Origin: CAG-791 sp045117315
GTDB taxonomy: Bacteria; Bacillota; Clostridia; Lachnospirales; Lachnospiraceae
Assembly: GCA_045117315.1 (NCBI GenBank)
Contig: JBGUNJ010000204.1
Location: forward strand, 1 to 64,000
Direction: 5' to 3'
Length of the DNA stretch: 64,000 nt
The position numbers and the translations under genes are program-made. The notes under the pieces were generated by a model. That model searched no databases and was not told the origin of the DNA. It was given only the letters and a program-made list of their open reading frames with translations. This document shows, in pieces, positions 17,104 through 25,754 of the stretch (the first letter of the stretch is position 1; every line of letters begins with the position of its first letter).

Positions 17104-19743
17104 CTACAGATTCTGGCCGGTCAGGCTCTCTTTGCAGGCGCGGACTTGCGCCGGCGTGCCGCTCACGACAATGCGGCCTCCCTCCGCGCCTCCTCCCGGC
17201 CCCATATCGATGATATAATCCGCGCTTCGGATGACGTCCAGATCGTGCTCGATGACGATGACAGTGGCTCCGTGGTCGAGGAGGCTGCGGAATACATCAA
17301 GGAGCACGCGCACATCTTTGGGGTGGAGGCCGATGGTGGGCTCGTCAAAAACAAAGACGGAGTCCGACTGTCCCCTGCCCATCTCGCTGGCCAGCTTGAG
17401 GCGCTGTGCCTCTCCGCCCGAAAGACCGGGTGTCTCCTCTCCCAGGGTCAGGTAGCCAAGACCGAGGTCGTGCAGGACCTGCAGGCGCCTGTGTGTGGAT
17501 GCCAGATCGGAGCAGGTTTCCATGGCTTCATCGACGCTCATGGACATGAGATCGGGGAGGCTGAATGCGGTCCCGTTTTTTGCTCTTCGAAGCACTTCGT
17601 GGGCTTCCCGGCGGTATCTTCCTCCCCTGCAGTCCGGGCAGGGAATATCGACATCCGGCAGGAACTGGACATCCAGGGAGATCTCACCGGTTCCGTCGCA
17701 GGTGGGGCAGCGCAGTTTTCCGGTATTATAGGAGAAGTCCCCCGCCTTATAACCCCGCTCTTTCGCGTCCGGCGTTCGGGCATAGATTTTGCGCAGGTCA
17801 TCGTGGACATTTGCATAGGTCGCCACAGTGGACCGCACATTGATGCCGATCGGAGTGGCGTCGATCAGCTTGACCTGATTGATGCCGGGCGCCTCCAGCG
17901 ACTTCACATGGGTGGGCAGTTTTTTGCCCTTTATGGAGGCGGAGAGGGCAGGAATCAGGCTCTCCAGGATCATGGTCGTCTTGCCTGAACCGGACACGCC
18001 CGTGACCACCGTCAGCCGGCCTTTGGGAATCCGGACATCCAGAGGATGCACCGTGTGGATCTGTCCGGTCCGCATGCGGATCGTGCCGCCAGCAAACAAA
18101 TCTTTGTATAAATCTTTGCGCGAATCTACATGCAAATCTTTGCGCGAATCTTTGCGCGAATCTTTGAGCGAATCTATATGCAAATCTGTGTGCGAATCTG
18201 TATGCGAATCTTTTTGCAAGTCTTTGTAAAGACAGGAGGAATCAGGATCATCGGCGATCAGGATGGCGTCCTGTCCCGACAGATAAGGCCCGATCACGGA
18301 CTCTGGATTATTTTTGATTTCCTCAATAGTACCCTCGGCGATGACTGTGCCGCCCGAAGCTCCGGCGCCGGGTCCCATCTCGATCATCCAGTCCGCGTGG
18401 GCCAGGACCTGAATGTCGTGGTCGACGATCACGACGGTATTTCCGTCCGCCGCCAGGTCATCCATCACCCCGGTCAGCCCCTTCAGATTATAGGGGTGGA
18501 GGCCGATGGAGGGCTCATCCAGGACATAGAGAACACCGGTCGTCCGGTTTCGGACCGCCCTTGCAAGCTGCACCCGCTGGCGCTCGCCCGTGGACAGGGT
18601 GGAGGCCGCCCGGTCCAGGGAGAGATAGCCAAGCCCCAGATCGATCAGGCGGACAGAGGTGTCCAGAAAAGATTCGCAGATATTTTTTGCCATGGGGCGC
18701 ATGGGCTCCGGCAGGGTATCCGGAACGCCCCTGACCCATGGAATCAGATCCGAGAGAGTCATGGCCGTCGCCTGATCAAGCCCGATCCCCCGCAGCCGGG
18801 GTGCACGCGAAGCCTCGGACAGACGCGTTCCCCCGCAGTCCGGGCAGGTGCCCTCTGTCAGAAAGCGCTCGATCCGCTTCATCCCCTTTTCATCCTTTAC
18901 TTTGGACAGGGCATTTTCCACGGTATAGACGGCGTTAAAATAGGTGAAATCCATCTCCGCGGTCTGCTTTGTCTGCGGATTCATGTAAAAAATATGCTTC
19001 TTTTCGGCGGGGCCGTGATAGACCATTTCTTTTTCCGCCTCAGTCAGTTCTTTGAAAGGCACATCAGTGCGGACACCCATCTCCCGGCAGACATCCTTCA
19101 TGAGCGACCACATGAGGGTTCCCCAGACCACGACCGCGCCCTCGTCGATGGTCAGATCCTCGTTGGGTACCAGAGTGGACTCATCGACCGTGCGGGTGAC
19201 ACCGGTACCCCCGCAGGTGGGACAGGCGCCGCTGCTGTTGAAGGCCAGGTCTTCCGCCCCGGGCCCGTAAAAACCGACGCCGCACACGGGGCAGATTGTC
19301 TCATGCATGGCCGCCACATCCATGGAAGGCGGCACATAATGTCCGTTGGGGCAGCGGTGGCTGGCCAGACGCGAGAACATGAGTCTGAGGCTGTTGAGCA
19401 GCTCCGTCATGGTTCCGAAAGTGCTTCGGATCCCCGGAACCCCGGGTCTCTGGTGCAGGGCAAGAGAGGCAGGCACATAGCGGACATCATCTACATGTGC
19501 CCTGGCGGCCTGGGTCATGCGCCTTCTGGTGTAAGTCGAGAGCGACTCCAGATACCGCCTGGATCCCTCGGCGTAGAGCACGCCCAGAGCCAGAGAGGAC
19601 TTTCCTGACCCCGAGACGCCGGCTATAGCTGTGATCTGATTCAGCGGAATGTCCACATCGATATTTTTGAGATTATGTACGCGAGCTCCCCGCACCTCCA
19701 TGCTGCGGGGAAGCATCTTCATCTTCTTGTCTTTTTGATCCAT
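17104..19743 (-). CDS. UvrA2-like excinuclease A-family ATPase lacking the UvrB-binding domain
   Basis: An 879-residue twin-ABC ATPase of the UvrA family. Both Walker A loops (AGVSGSGKSSLALG and TGVSGSGKTTMILE), both signatures (LSTGERQRVQLA; LSGGEAQRLKLA) and both Walker B segments (VLDEPSIGLHP; VFDEPTIGLHP) are present. Zinc modules with CPVCG...CPTCGG and CPTCDG...CPDCRG are also intact. Between ABC half 1 and the first zinc module only some 17 residues remain where canonical UvrA carries its UvrB-binding domain. That is the UvrA2/drug-resistance branch layout. A linker of about 12 four-residue repeats (KDSR, TDSH, KDLH) is inserted between the halves (18100-18230). I chose ATG at 19743. 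The frame extends upstream to 19926, but only through tandem-repeat DNA encoding HNHHTDTIII-like sequence. Confidence 0.9.
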   Translation of the reverse strand: MDQKDKKMKMLPRSMEVRGARVHNLKNIDVDIPLNQITAIAGVSGSGKSSLALGVLYAEGSRRYLESLSTYTRRRMTQAARAHVDDVRYVPASLALHQRPGVPGIRSTFGTMTELLNSLRLMFSRLASHRCPNGHYVPPSMDVAAMHETICPVCGVGFYGPGAEDLAFNSSGACPTCGGTGVTRTVDESTLVPNEDLTIDEGAVVVWGTLMWSLMKDVCREMGVRTDVPFKELTEAEKEMVYHGPAEKKHIFYMNPQTKQTAEMDFTYFNAVYTVENALSKVKDEKGMKRIERFLTEGTCPDCGGTRLSEASRAPRLRGIGLDQATAMTLSDLIPWVRGVPDTLPEPMRPMAKNICESFLDTSVRLIDLGLGYLSLDRAASTLSTGERQRVQLARAVRNRTTGVLYVLDEPSIGLHPYNLKGLTGVMDDLAADGNTVVIVDHDIQVLAHADWMIEMGPGAGASGGTVIAEGTIEEIKNNPESVIGPYLSGQDAILIADDPDSSCLYKDLQKDSHTDSHTDLHIDSLKDSRKDSRKDLHVDSRKDLYKDLFAGGTIRMRTGQIHTVHPLDVRIPKGRLTVVTGVSGSGKTTMILESLIPALSASIKGKKLPTHVKSLEAPGINQVKLIDATPIGINVRSTVATYANVHDDLRKIYARTPDAKERGYKAGDFSYNTGKLRCPTCDGTGEISLDVQFLPDVDIPCPDCRGGRYRREAHEVLRRAKNGTAFSLPDLMSMSVDEAMETCSDLASTHRRLQVLHDLGLGYLTLGEETPGLSGGEAQRLKLASEMGRGQSDSVFVFDEPTIGLHPKDVRVLLDVFRSLLDHGATVIVIEHDLDVIRSADYIIDMGPGGGAEGGRIVVSGTPAQVRACKESLTGQNL

Positions 19744-19761
19744 GTGTAACTGCCAGTCTCC

Positions 19762-19912
19762 CTGTTTGTATGATGATTGTGTTTGTATGATGATCGTATC
19801 TGTATGATGATTGTGTTTTGTATGATGATTGTATCTGTATGATGATTGTGTTTGTATGATGATTGTATCTGTATGATGATTGTGTTTATATGATGATTGT
19901 TTTTGGATCGTA
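19762..19912. repeat. 17-base tandem repeats upstream of the uvrA2-like gene
   Basis: About nine units of 'tgtatgatgattgtgtt' or 'tgtatgatgattgtatc' lie immediately upstream of the minus-strand start at 19743. They would be in the leader of the mRNA. The region 19927-20086, between this and the next gene, has GC-rich 'cgggaca' echoes but no gene. Confidence 0.9.
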
Positions 19913-20086
19913 TTTTTCTGTGGCAACTTTCCCGGATGGGTTTCCTTCGCTTCCTGTCCCGGAGGCGGATTTTTTCGGGACAGATTATTTCCGGGACATG
20001 CCCCGAAGACGGATTTTTACCGGAACAGAACATTTCTGCGGCCTGTCCACGGGACAGACTATTCCGGGACATGTCTCCAGGAGAAT

Positions 20087-21253
20087 TTATTTTTGAGGCA
20101 TGGCCGCAGGCAGGTCAAAGGTCGAATCTATGGATATAAACCGGTGTTCCTTTGCGGAGTTGATGATGGCCTCGCCTACCTCGAGAGAATGGAGCGCCAT
20201 GGCGCCGCCGGCTCTGTTTGGCCGGCTTTCCGCGATTGCCCGCACCAGATCCACAAGGCCGATCCCCCGGTCATTTGTCACGAAGCTGGTCGCATCGAAA
20301 TCATGTTTTACCTCGGCAATTTCCCACGGAATATCCTCGTCCCCCTCGTGGCGGGGCATATTTTTCCAGCGGTAGGTCTCGACAGTCTTCACCAGGGTAT
20401 CTCCCCCGAAAACATTCGGCCCCTTGTTGGGGTCTTCCTCCGCCATGACCAGCGTCGCCTTTGTCCCATACAGTTCCATGCGGGGCATGACGGAATCCCA
20501 GGCGTCCCAGATCATGTTGTAACTGACGACAGCACCGCAGCGGAATTTGAGGACCGCCATCAGCGAGGTCATGATCTCCGGATCCACCTTCAGTTTCTTT
20601 CCCTTGAAAGGTTCGGAATAGATCATCCGCTCCTGCTCCGGCTGGATTCCCATGGCAGTGACCGATTCCACCGGCCCCAGAAGGGACAGAAGAGCAGTCA
20701 TGTAATAAGGTCCGATATCCAGAACCGGGCCGGCACCCTTCTGATAGAAAAACTCAGGATTGGGGTGATACCACTCCCAGCCGTGGGAAACGCAGTTGGC
20801 GGTCCCGCCGACGATCCTGCCCGTGACGCCTTCATCGATCAGCCTGCGGAAGGTTTGCAGCCTGGCACCCATGAAGGTGTCCGGCGCGCATCCCACATAC
20901 AGGCCTTTCTCTGCAGCGGCTTCCATGATCTCCCTGCCCTCAGCGTAGGTCGCGGCCAGAGGCTTCTCGGAATACACATGCTTGCCGGCCCGCAGCGCGG
21001 CAATATTATATTGATAATGAGCCGCCGGCGTTGTCAGATTCAGGACGACATCCACATCCGGATCCTGCAGCAGCTCATCGCCTGTATCATAAGCCTTTTT
21101 GAAGCCGTACTGCTCCTTCCTGGCCCTCGCCTTTTCCGGCGTGCGGCAGGCACAGGCGTACAGCTCCACTTCGTCCGGATATTTCTGGAGATTCGTCAGA
21201 TAAGCGTTGCAGATATCCCCCAGACCGATGACACCTATACGTAAAGCACTCAT
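20087..21253 (-). CDS. Gfo/Idh/MocA-family oxidoreductase
   Basis: A 388-residue cytoplasmic NAD(P)-dependent sugar or polyol dehydrogenase. The N-terminal Rossmann fold shows RIGVIGLGDICNAYL (residues 5-19), and the dinucleotide domain ends with the family's catalytic motif EKPLA (SEKPLAATYAEG). The C-terminal domain has the typical beta-sheet half with the conserved Asp-Ile-Gly-x-Tyr segment LDIGPYYMTALL. ATG 21253 is preceded by a strong site, AGGAGGGGTTTT. Longer in-frame extensions to 21457 are non-coding in character. The gene probably forms its own unit, upstream of the uvrA2-like gene on the same strand. The substrate is unknown. Confidence 0.93.
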   Translation of the reverse strand: MSALRIGVIGLGDICNAYLTNLQKYPDEVELYACACRTPEKARARKEQYGFKKAYDTGDELLQDPDVDVVLNLTTPAAHYQYNIAALRAGKHVYSEKPLAATYAEGREIMEAAAEKGLYVGCAPDTFMGARLQTFRRLIDEGVTGRIVGGTANCVSHGWEWYHPNPEFFYQKGAGPVLDIGPYYMTALLSLLGPVESVTAMGIQPEQERMIYSEPFKGKKLKVDPEIMTSLMAVLKFRCGAVVSYNMIWDAWDSVMPRMELYGTKATLVMAEEDPNKGPNVFGGDTLVKTVETYRWKNMPRHEGDEDIPWEIAEVKHDFDATSFVTNDRGIGLVDLVRAIAESRPNRAGGAMALHSLEVGEAIINSAKEHRFISIDSTFDLPAAMPQK

Positions 21254-21331
21254 AAAACCCCTCCTGTATATTTGAAAAAATGGAAAACGATGCAGTAAGA
21301 GACATAAGAGACAAGGGACGTTCCTCAAAAA

Positions 21332-21355
21332 GAGACAGGGACGGTCCCCTGTCTC
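21332..21355. other. palindromic GGGACGGTCCC-type hairpin
   Basis: GAGACAGGGA and TCCCCTGTCTC form a strong stem around CGG. Related 'gggacgttcc', 'cggtcccctgtctcc' and 'accgtccccttc' echoes lie on both sides (21310-21410). This looks like a dispersed intergenic repeat element in the region between the two divergent genes. Confidence 0.55.
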
Positions 21356-21442
21356 CGGATCCCTTGTGGAGAAGACGAAGAACCGTCCCCTTCCCCCCTG
21401 TCTCCCCGGAAAAAACCGGAACCGAATATCAGAAGGGACCGG

Positions 21443-21471
21443 TTGACATTGCCTCAATCCCAGAATAACAT
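21443..21471 (+). promoter_or_regulatory. sigma-A-type promoter for the peroxiredoxin gene
   Basis: TTGACA at 21443-21448 and TAACAT at 21466-21471 are separated by 17 bases. The leader to the ATG at 21623 would be about 145 bases. It contains no recognised riboswitch. Confidence 0.6.
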
Positions 21472-21622
21472 GGAATTGTAAAAAAAGGTGCGGCGCCCGG
21501 AATATTTCCGCAAATCCTTAAATCGCATTTGCGTATATTCTTCCACGCTGCTCAATTTATTCTTCGTCGCGCAATACTCGCGAGCGAGTCTTGAATACAG
21601 CCCAGAAAGGAGAAACTCAAAG

Positions 21623-22300
21623 ATGTCGGATTATGAAAACAACTGCTGCAACAGTATGCCTTTGATCGGCGATCCCGCCCCCGCCTTCCGCTCTATGACC
21701 ACAATGGGAAAGGTGAATTTCCCGGAAGACTATAAGGGCAAATGGGTCGTCTTTTTCTCCCATCCCGCGGACTTTACTCCCGTGTGCACCACCGAGTTCA
21801 TCGCGCTGGCAAGGCGCGCCGATGAGTTCCGTGAGATTAATACAGAGCTCCTGGGGCTTTCCATTGACTCCCTTCATTCCCACCTGGCATGGGCCGAGAG
21901 CATCGAGCACATCGATCTGGGCGGAAAAGGCAAAGTCAAGATTCCCTTCCCCATCGTGGCGGACATCTCCATGAGTGTGGCCAAGGCATATGGAATGCTT
22001 CAGTCTGTTGCCAAGACTCAGACTGTGCGCGCCGTCTTCATCATCGATCCCGACTCGATTATCCGCGCCATCCTGTTTTACCCCATGTCCACCGGCCGCA
22101 ATATTGACGAGATCAAGCGCATCATCCTCTCTCTTCAGAAACACGATGCGGACAACGTCTCTACGCCCGCGGACTGGAATCCCGGTGATTCCGTTGTCAT
22201 GGGTGCTCCGCTGACCCTTGAAGTAGCAAAGGACAGAATGGAAAACGCCGACGATAACATGATCCCCTACAGCTGGTATCTCACCATGAAAAAACAGTGA
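21623..22300 (+). CDS. 1-Cys (Prx6-type) peroxiredoxin
   Basis: A 225-residue cytoplasmic thiol peroxidase that reduces hydrogen peroxide and organic peroxides. The active-site signature HPADFTPVCTTEF places the peroxidatic cysteine at C55. The only other cysteines are C8 and C9 at the N-terminus, so there is no normal C-terminal resolving cysteine, consistent with the Prx6 class. The C-terminal arm (TPADWNPGDSVVMGAP) is also typical of that class. ATG 21623 follows AAAGGAGAAACTCAAAG. The frame upstream to 21488 is leader. A promoter upstream and a terminator at 22581 suggest a single-gene unit. Confidence 0.93.
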   Translation: MSDYENNCCNSMPLIGDPAPAFRSMTTMGKVNFPEDYKGKWVVFFSHPADFTPVCTTEFIALARRADEFREINTELLGLSIDSLHSHLAWAESIEHIDLGGKGKVKIPFPIVADISMSVAKAYGMLQSVAKTQTVRAVFIIDPDSIIRAILFYPMSTGRNIDEIKRIILSLQKHDADNVSTPADWNPGDSVVMGAPLTLEVAKDRMENADDNMIPYSWYLTMKKQ

Positions 22301-22487
22301 CTGTAATAATCCTGCTGTGAAAAAACAGTGACTGTAATTATCCGGCTGTAAAACAGTGGCCACAGGTAATTCACAGTGAAAAAAGTGGCTGCAAGTATCC
22401 TGCTGTGAAAAAACAGTGACTGTAATAATCCCGCTGTAAAAACAGTGGCCATAGGTAATTCACAGTGAAAAGAAGTGGCCGCAAGCA
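22286..22487. repeat. tandem copies of the peroxiredoxin 3' end
   Basis: The last codons 'gaaaaaacagtgactgtaat' + 'aatcctgctgt' recur about six times with a period near 30 bases, drifting to 'gtaaaacagtggccacagg' and 'cagtgaaaaaagtggctgc'. The stop codon TGA is part of the unit. Confidence 0.8.
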
Positions 22488-22580
22488 ACGGAAACAAAAA
22501 TAACCAATCCATTGACCGATCATTTACCAATCCAATAATCAGTCAACTGACCAGTCAATCATTCAAACATTTTGCGAAGA

Positions 22581-22616
22581 AGGAGCCGCAGTCCTCAAAT
22601 GCGGCTCCTGTTTTAT
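22581..22616 (+). terminator. rho-independent terminator after the peroxiredoxin gene
   Basis: AGGAGCCGCA pairs perfectly with TGCGGCTCCT around a 9-10 base loop and is followed by GTTTTAT. Confidence 0.8.
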
Positions 22617-22645
22617 AACACGGCCCGCGTAATGTTATTTTCCAT

Positions 22646-22820
22646 CTTGAGGCGGGCACAGGCCAGTCTTGGCAGAGGGCTGCGTGCTCACTTCAACCCT
22701 ATTAACATGGTCTGTATAATGTGCTTTCTGCTTTGAGGCGGGCACAGGCCAGTCTTGACAGAGAGCATCGGTGCCACTTCATCGGTGCAACCTTTACCCT
22801 ATTGGTAAATCATGGAGAAC
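22646..22820. repeat. two copies of an 85-90 base leader sequence before manA
   Basis: 'ttgaggcgggcacaggccag' + 'tcttggcagag' at 22647 recurs at 22732 with one or two changes. Each copy continues into a CACTTC...ACCCTATT...CATGG segment. The second copy runs directly into the manA ribosome binding site. Otherwise the 524-base spacer 22301-22824 holds only the repeats and terminator already listed. Confidence 0.7.
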
Positions 22821-22824
22821 AGGA

Positions 22825-24678
22825 ATGAGCAGCTATCAGAAATATCCTTCCACGTATGTGAAGACACATGACGGTGAGCTCCTGGCAGGTTATGACGCCA
22901 TCACAGGGCGGATTCGGCAGGAATATGAGGCATTTGAGAGCAGCGGAAAAAAAGATTATCTGATCGCCATAGACACCTATCCCGGAGTCTGCGATGAGGA
23001 GGTCCTGGAAGCACTGAAGGGGCTTCCCTGCAGCAGCCTTTTTGACATGCAGACTGTTTTCCGTGAAGAAGAGGAACTGGCGGAGCAGCTGAAATATCAT
23101 CTCACTGACGACCGCGTCTTCGGAAGGATGTTCTTTGGGGAGCTCGAAGACCTCATGGATCCCGGCCGGCTTGCCAAAATGCGGGAAGATGTGAAGACAG
23201 CAGAGGGTCTGTCTATTGTCTACGGATTCGGCGCCTTTCTGGCGGCGCCTCCGGCGCAGGGACAGGCCGTATTGCCAACCGGAGCCGTCGTGGACAAGGC
23301 TGGCGGAGAGACTGAAGACAGCACCGGATCGCCAGCCTCTGCAGCTGACGATTTCCGCCATCCTGACCTCTGCCTCTATCTGGACATGGCCCGCTGGGAG
23401 ATCCAGCTCCGCTACCGCAAAGGCATGCCCAATTACAACTGCACCAATTACGACGAAGATATACTGCGCAAATTCAAAAGGGGATATTTTATCGAATGGC
23501 GGGTTGCGGACAAGCACAAAATGCACTGGTTTGATCAGGTCGATTATTTTATTGATACCAACTGCGCCGGTCAGCCTAAAATGGTGCCCGGTCAGGCCAT
23601 CCGCGATGCCCTGCGGGAGCTCACCGGGCGCCCTTTCCGCACTGTTCCCTATTTTGATCCCGGCGTCTGGGGCGGACAGTGGATGAAAGAAGTCTGCGGA
23701 CTGGACAAAAGCAAGCCCAATTACGCCTGGAGTTTTGACGGAGTCCCCGAGGAGAATTCCCTGCTTCTGGACTTTGGCAGCGGGATCTTCGAACTGCCGG
23801 CCATGGACCTGGTCCTGGCATACCCCAGGCAGCTGCTGGGCGAAAAGGTCTACTCCCGGTTCGGTGCCGAATTCCCCATCCGTTTTGACTTTTTGGACAC
23901 GATCGGCGGCCAGAACCTGTCGCTCCAGGTCCATCCCGTGACCGATTATATCCGCCGCCAATTCGGCATGGCCTACACCCAGGATGAGAGTTATTACATC
24001 CTTGACGCCGCGGAAGACGCCTCCGTCTACCTGGGACTGGCGCAGGACGCCGATCCGTGGCAGATGTTCGCGGAACTGGAGCGGGCCAACCGCGGAGAGT
24101 GCCTGTTTGACGCGGAAAAATACGTCAACCGCTTCTCTGCCAGAAAACATGATCATTTCCTGATTCCTGCGGGAACCTGCCACGGAGCCGGCTCCGGCAC
24201 CATGGTGCTGGAGATCAGCGCGACGCCCTACATTTTCACATTTAAACTATGGGACTGGGGGCGCCTGGGACTTGACGGAAAGCCCCGCCCCGTCCATCTG
24301 GAACACGGACGGCAGGTGCTGCAAACGGACAGAAAATATGAATGGGTAAAAAAGAACCTCATCAACGCAGTCCATATAGTTAACGATAATGACGATTATA
24401 CAGAGGAGCATACAGGTCTCCATGAACTGGAATTCATCGAGACCCGCCGTTACACGATCCGCGGCAAGGCAGACCTGGACACAGAGGGCAGCGTCAACAT
24501 GCTGAACCTGGTGGAGGGAAGTGCGGCAGTGATCGAGAGCTCCGCCGGCGGATTTGAACCCTACACAGTCCACTATGCCGAGACATTTATCCTGCCTGCG
24601 AAGGCGGGACCCTTTACCATCCGCCCAGCCAATAAGGACGAAAGGATCATCGTTATACGGGCCTATGTCAGAACCTGA
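22825..24678 (+). CDS. manA: class I mannose-6-phosphate isomerase with a long N-terminal domain
   Basis: A 617-residue protein. The C-terminal 340 residues are a zinc-dependent cupin-type phosphomannose isomerase, which interconverts mannose-6-phosphate and fructose-6-phosphate in the cytoplasm. QNLSLQVHP (Q368, H370) and IPAGTCHGAGSGTMVLEIS supply metal and active-site residues. In ordinary bacterial ManA the QVHP motif lies near residue 95, so this protein has about 270 extra residues. They include DYLIAIDTYPGV and FDMQTVFREEEELAEQL, resembling a P-loop kinase-like fold without a visible P-loop. I chose ATG 22825 (GGAGAACAGGA before it). The gene may supply precursors for capsule or glycan synthesis, in line with the CpsB-type gene that follows. 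Confidence 0.88.
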   Translation: MSSYQKYPSTYVKTHDGELLAGYDAITGRIRQEYEAFESSGKKDYLIAIDTYPGVCDEEVLEALKGLPCSSLFDMQTVFREEEELAEQLKYHLTDDRVFGRMFFGELEDLMDPGRLAKMREDVKTAEGLSIVYGFGAFLAAPPAQGQAVLPTGAVVDKAGGETEDSTGSPASAADDFRHPDLCLYLDMARWEIQLRYRKGMPNYNCTNYDEDILRKFKRGYFIEWRVADKHKMHWFDQVDYFIDTNCAGQPKMVPGQAIRDALRELTGRPFRTVPYFDPGVWGGQWMKEVCGLDKSKPNYAWSFDGVPEENSLLLDFGSGIFELPAMDLVLAYPRQLLGEKVYSRFGAEFPIRFDFLDTIGGQNLSLQVHPVTDYIRRQFGMAYTQDESYYILDAAEDASVYLGLAQDADPWQMFAELERANRGECLFDAEKYVNRFSARKHDHFLIPAGTCHGAGSGTMVLEISATPYIFTFKLWDWGRLGLDGKPRPVHLEHGRQVLQTDRKYEWVKKNLINAVHIVNDNDDYTEEHTGLHELEFIETRRYTIRGKADLDTEGSVNMLNLVEGSAAVIESSAGGFEPYTVHYAETFILPAKAGPFTIRPANKDERIIVIRAYVRT

Positions 24679-24895
24679 TAGGACGCTCCGATGCAGTAAG
24701 GACCTGAGAGGACAAACCTATGTCGGGAGAACCTGAGAGGATTAGTCAATCCTGGAAGAGCCTGAGAGTTCAAACAATCTTAGACGGACCGGGCGGACGC
24801 ACCAATGCCGGAAGAGTCTTAGGGGACGCACCAATGCCGGAAGAGGCTTAGGGGACGATCTATTGCCGGGAGAGAAGAACATGAGAGGACAAACT
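24664..24895. repeat. tandem repeats derived from the manA 3' end, reaching the next ribosome binding site
   Basis: The manA end 'gtcagaacctgataggac' recurs as 'gacctgagaggacaaaccta', 'gagaacctgagaggatt' and 'agcctgagagttcaaac'. A second family, 'accaatgccggaagagtctt' + 'aggggacgc', is duplicated at about 24800 and 24831. The last related unit, 'acatgagaggacaaactaatg', contains the ribosome binding site and start codon of the following gene. Confidence 0.75.
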
Positions 24896-24896
24896 A

Positions 24897-25610
24897 ATGA
24901 TAGACATTCATTCCCACATTATTCCCAGAGTTGATGACGGCTCGGGCAGCATAGAAGAATCCCTGAAAATGCTGCGCAGTGCAGTAAGGCAGGGCGTCAC
25001 CGCGATCATGGCGACTTCCCACAGTGACGCCTTCCTGTTTAATGCAAATCTGGTGTCCGTAAAGTATAAACTTCTTCAGGATGCGGTAAAAGAGAAAGGA
25101 ATTCCCATCACCCTGGGATTTGGCACGGAACTCTACTGCTCAGTCCGATATATCGAAGAGAACCTGGAGCTTCTGAATTCCGGAACATATCCGACCATGA
25201 ACGGCACTGATTACGTCTTGGCTGAATTCAGCACACGAGTATCAGAAGAAAACGCGGTATTTTGCCTTACCAGGCTGCAGGAAGGCGGCTACAGGCCCAT
25301 CCTGGCCCACGCCGAGCGCTGCGCTTTTATCGATGAGCACGCAGCTGACAGTCTTCGCGAGCGGGGAATCTTCTTCCAGATCAACGTCTACAGCGTCAAA
25401 GAGGAAAAAGACGCAGCCATCAGAAACCGGGCAAATATGCTGCTGCGGAAGGGACTGGCGGACTTCGCCGGATCGGATGCCCACAGGATGATCCACCGGC
25501 CGCCTGCCTACACCGAAGGCATTAAGCATATGTACCGCGAATATGACCATGATTACATCGACAAGGTCCTGATCCACAATCCTCAAAAATGTTTTTTTGA
25601 AATAGGGTAG
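24897..25610 (+). CDS. CpsB/CapC-type PHP-fold tyrosine phosphatase
   Basis: A 237-residue manganese-dependent phosphatase of the PHP superfamily. Family members (CpsB, YwqE) dephosphorylate bacterial tyrosine kinases and tune capsule or exopolysaccharide export. The N-terminal metal motif MIDIHSHIIPRVDDG, the middle HAERC and the C-terminal GSDAHRM are all present. The gene is complete and slightly shorter than average. No partner tyrosine kinase gene is in the window. GAGAGGACAAACTA precedes the ATG. Confidence 0.9.
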   Translation: MIDIHSHIIPRVDDGSGSIEESLKMLRSAVRQGVTAIMATSHSDAFLFNANLVSVKYKLLQDAVKEKGIPITLGFGTELYCSVRYIEENLELLNSGTYPTMNGTDYVLAEFSTRVSEENAVFCLTRLQEGGYRPILAHAERCAFIDEHAADSLRERGIFFQINVYSVKEEKDAAIRNRANMLLRKGLADFAGSDAHRMIHRPPAYTEGIKHMYREYDHDYIDKVLIHNPQKCFFEIG

Positions 25611-25695
25611 AGGGGACTGTGCCGTCCTTTGCCCCACGACCGGCCAGTGTCCGCCGCAAGGCGGCAAATATATTTCACGGGCCCTATCATAAAAC

Positions 25696-25728
25696 AGCCC
25701 GGCCGGTTTTCTGCCCGGCCGGGCTTTT
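25696..25728. terminator. strong terminator between convergent genes
   Basis: AGCCCGGCCGG...CCGGCCGGGCT is an 11-bp stem with a TTTTCTGC loop, followed by TTTTCC on the plus strand. AAAAC on the other side gives a T-run for the minus strand as well. It serves the CpsB-type gene and probably the convergent gene at 25755. Confidence 0.85.
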
Positions 25729-25754
25729 CCTGCAAAATATTGACAGCCTCAATC

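Noticed and set aside
19744..19926. 61-residue N-terminal extension of the UvrA2-like protein
   Set aside because: It is the translation of a 17-base repeat array. The family N-terminus begins at ATG 19743.
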